Source of the DNA: a bacterium
Lineage (GTDB): Bacteria; Oederibacteriota; JAAXVQ01; JAUVAV01
DNA: 64,000 bases
Assembly: GCA_021108215.1 (NCBI GenBank)
Contig: JAIORK010000026.1
Span: 1 to 64,000 of the forward strand
Direction of reading: 5' to 3'
The notes beneath the pieces are model-generated. The model saw only the letters and a program-made list of their open reading frames with translations, was not told where the DNA came from and did no database searches. Shown one piece after another: positions 63,153-64,000 of the stretch; the stretch's first letter is position 1; each line of letters begins with the position of its first letter. Position numbers and translations under genes: made by a program.

Positions 63153-63737
63153 CTATTTGATCAGGGCAATTTTTTTCTTCACAATTGTTGTCCTATTACC
63201 ATTTTTAGCTTTTACCCGCATGATATACACACCATTGGCCAAATTCGACATATTCCATTGCCAATAATTTTTTCCAGCCGGTCTCATGTCCCAGCGTTTA
63301 GATATTACCAACTGATTACTAGTGGTATAAACCTTGATCTCAACATCAGCAGGTTCTGACAAATGAAAATAAATATGCCCAATATGGCCGCGGATAGGAT
63401 TGGGTGCTGCATAAACCCATTTTTTGGTTATCAATTCCCCGCCAAATTCCCTGATGGGGGTCATGGTGACCGTTACGGTAGGTGTCACTGTCGGGGTGGG
63501 CGGCGCGATAAAATAATCATTGAAAAACCCGGCTTGAGAAGACGTGGTGCCGCCCCAAATCTGGCCGACGATGGTCTCGCCGACAGATGATAAAACACTC
63601 CGGCTTGCTGTGGATTGGGTATTGCCGCCTGAATTGACAACTGAATCTTTTAAAATATAATTTGCTGATTGAGCGGCAAAAACAGTCATGGGATAAAAGA
63701 CGAGGACGGTTAAAATTATGCTAGTGATAATTTTCAT
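63153..63737 (-). CDS. Short secreted protein with C-terminal sorting domain
   Basis: About 194 residues from ATG 63737, which follows GGAG. The signal peptide (MKIITSIILTVLVFYPMTVFA) is followed by a segment of about 60 residues (SANYILKDSVVNSGG...SVGETIVGQIWGG) and a Pro/Thr linker (PPTPTVTPTVTVTMTP). The C-terminal domain of about 95 residues, KKWVYAAPNPIRGH, VYTTSNQLVISKRW and SNLANGVYIMRVKAKNG, ends in KKIALIK. It is almost the same domain as in the 13883-17551 gene. Its 3' end lies 8 nt from the inverted repeat of the GxxExxY unit. Confidence 0.8.
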   Translation of the reverse strand: MKIITSIILTVLVFYPMTVFAAQSANYILKDSVVNSGGNTQSTASRSVLSSVGETIVGQIWGGTTSSQAGFFNDYFIAPPTPTVTPTVTVTMTPIREFGGELITKKWVYAAPNPIRGHIGHIYFHLSEPADVEIKVYTTSNQLVISKRWDMRPAGKNYWQWNMSNLANGVYIMRVKAKNGNRTTIVKKKIALIK

Positions 63738-63879
63738 TATTTCTCCAATTTTAGTTGCTTTTAAAATTTTCACTGAGTTTTTTATTGCCTGCAACTACAA
63801 GTAGTTTTCAAACTTTTTATCAAACGCTTCCTAATTTATATCTCCAGCGTTTTTTAATATTTATTTTTTTGGCGTCATT

Positions 63880-63925
63880 CCCGCACCGTGTCCGGCGTAT
63901 GCCGGATGCCGGGTGACTTTGTCGG
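63880..63925. repeat. Dispersed palindrome (GTCATTCCCG / CCGGCGTATGCCGG)
   Basis: GTCATTCCCGCACCGTGTCC is followed by CCGGCGTATGCCGG and GCCGGGTGAC. The inner palindrome is the same type as at 49484 and near 44949, and the outer element as at 13617. The remaining sequence to 64000 shows no gene. Confidence 0.5.
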
Positions 63926-64000
63926 GGATAAGATCATTCGGCTGCGATAGCGTCCCAAATATATGACATCCATCAAGTTGGGGGTATGACAACTTAAAAA

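Noticed and set aside
1-64000. CRISPR arrays, tRNA and rRNA genes
   Set aside because: No regularly spaced direct repeats, no cas genes, and no tRNA or rRNA core sequences were recognised on either strand.

Overview
The window comes from a bacterium with an outer membrane: there are predicted beta-barrel proteins, a lipoprotein, heptosyltransferase-type enzymes and a large polysaccharide locus. Several secreted proteins carry Pro/Thr linkers and a C-terminal sorting-like domain ending in a K-I-x-x-x-K type tail, and one gene encodes a PorV/PorQ-like protein. This combination is common in uncultivated candidate phyla near the FCB/PVC and Elusimicrobia-like groups. No rRNA, tRNA or marker gene is present, so the phylum cannot be fixed. 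The standard bacterial code applies: many genes end in TGA inside tight ATGA overlaps.

Positions 1-24,600 form a mosaic of envelope and secreted-protein genes. They hold two giant beta-helix adhesin-like genes (169-3114; 13883-17551, interrupted by an in-frame TGA) and the paired uncharacterised families TIGR03546/TIGR03545 (3300-5767). They also hold a nonsense-disrupted ORF6N gene, hypothetical genes, ywbE, an SDR protein without its catalytic Tyr/Lys, and a barrel plus Ig-lipoprotein pair (10433-13513). A minus-strand operon follows, encoding a coiled-coil barrel, a HEAT protein, an amidase with sorting domain and a PorV-like protein (21904-17754). That operon is bracketed by direct repeats made of a sorting-domain cassette. 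An MntA/HepT-type toxin-antitoxin (TA) pair and adenosylhomocysteinase close this part.

Positions 24,600-36,000 are accessory DNA. A REP-type transposase element with 22-bp inverted ends lies against a truncated trpB2. Then come a leaderless metallophosphoesterase with a beta-trefoil tail, a HigB/HigA-like TA pair, a HAD phosphatase, an IS1202-like insertion sequence, and a leaderless 1156-residue protein (LamG, LGFP repeats, C2-like, cysteine-peptidase-like).

Positions 36,134-61,324 are an exopolysaccharide/O-antigen locus, all on the minus strand. It has two initiating phosphoglycosyltransferases, two O-antigen-ligase-type proteins (one fused to a methyltransferase), a Wzx flippase, GT2, GT4, GT9 and GT39 enzymes and a DUF4330 protein. 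An AbiEi/AbiEii-type TA pair is inserted in it. Sugars would be loaded on undecaprenyl phosphate, extended, flipped and polymerised; no Wza/Wzb/Wzc export genes are visible here.

The end (61,400-64,000) holds a decayed reading frame, a secreted protein, a GxxExxY protein bracketed by 28-bp inverted repeats, and another secreted protein with the sorting tail. Dispersed palindromic repeats occur throughout. The most notable signals are the inverted-repeat-bracketed GxxExxY unit with related ORF-less repeat pairs, perfect or near-perfect dyads at the starts of all three TA modules, the sorting-tail/PorV set, and the two leaderless multidomain proteins.
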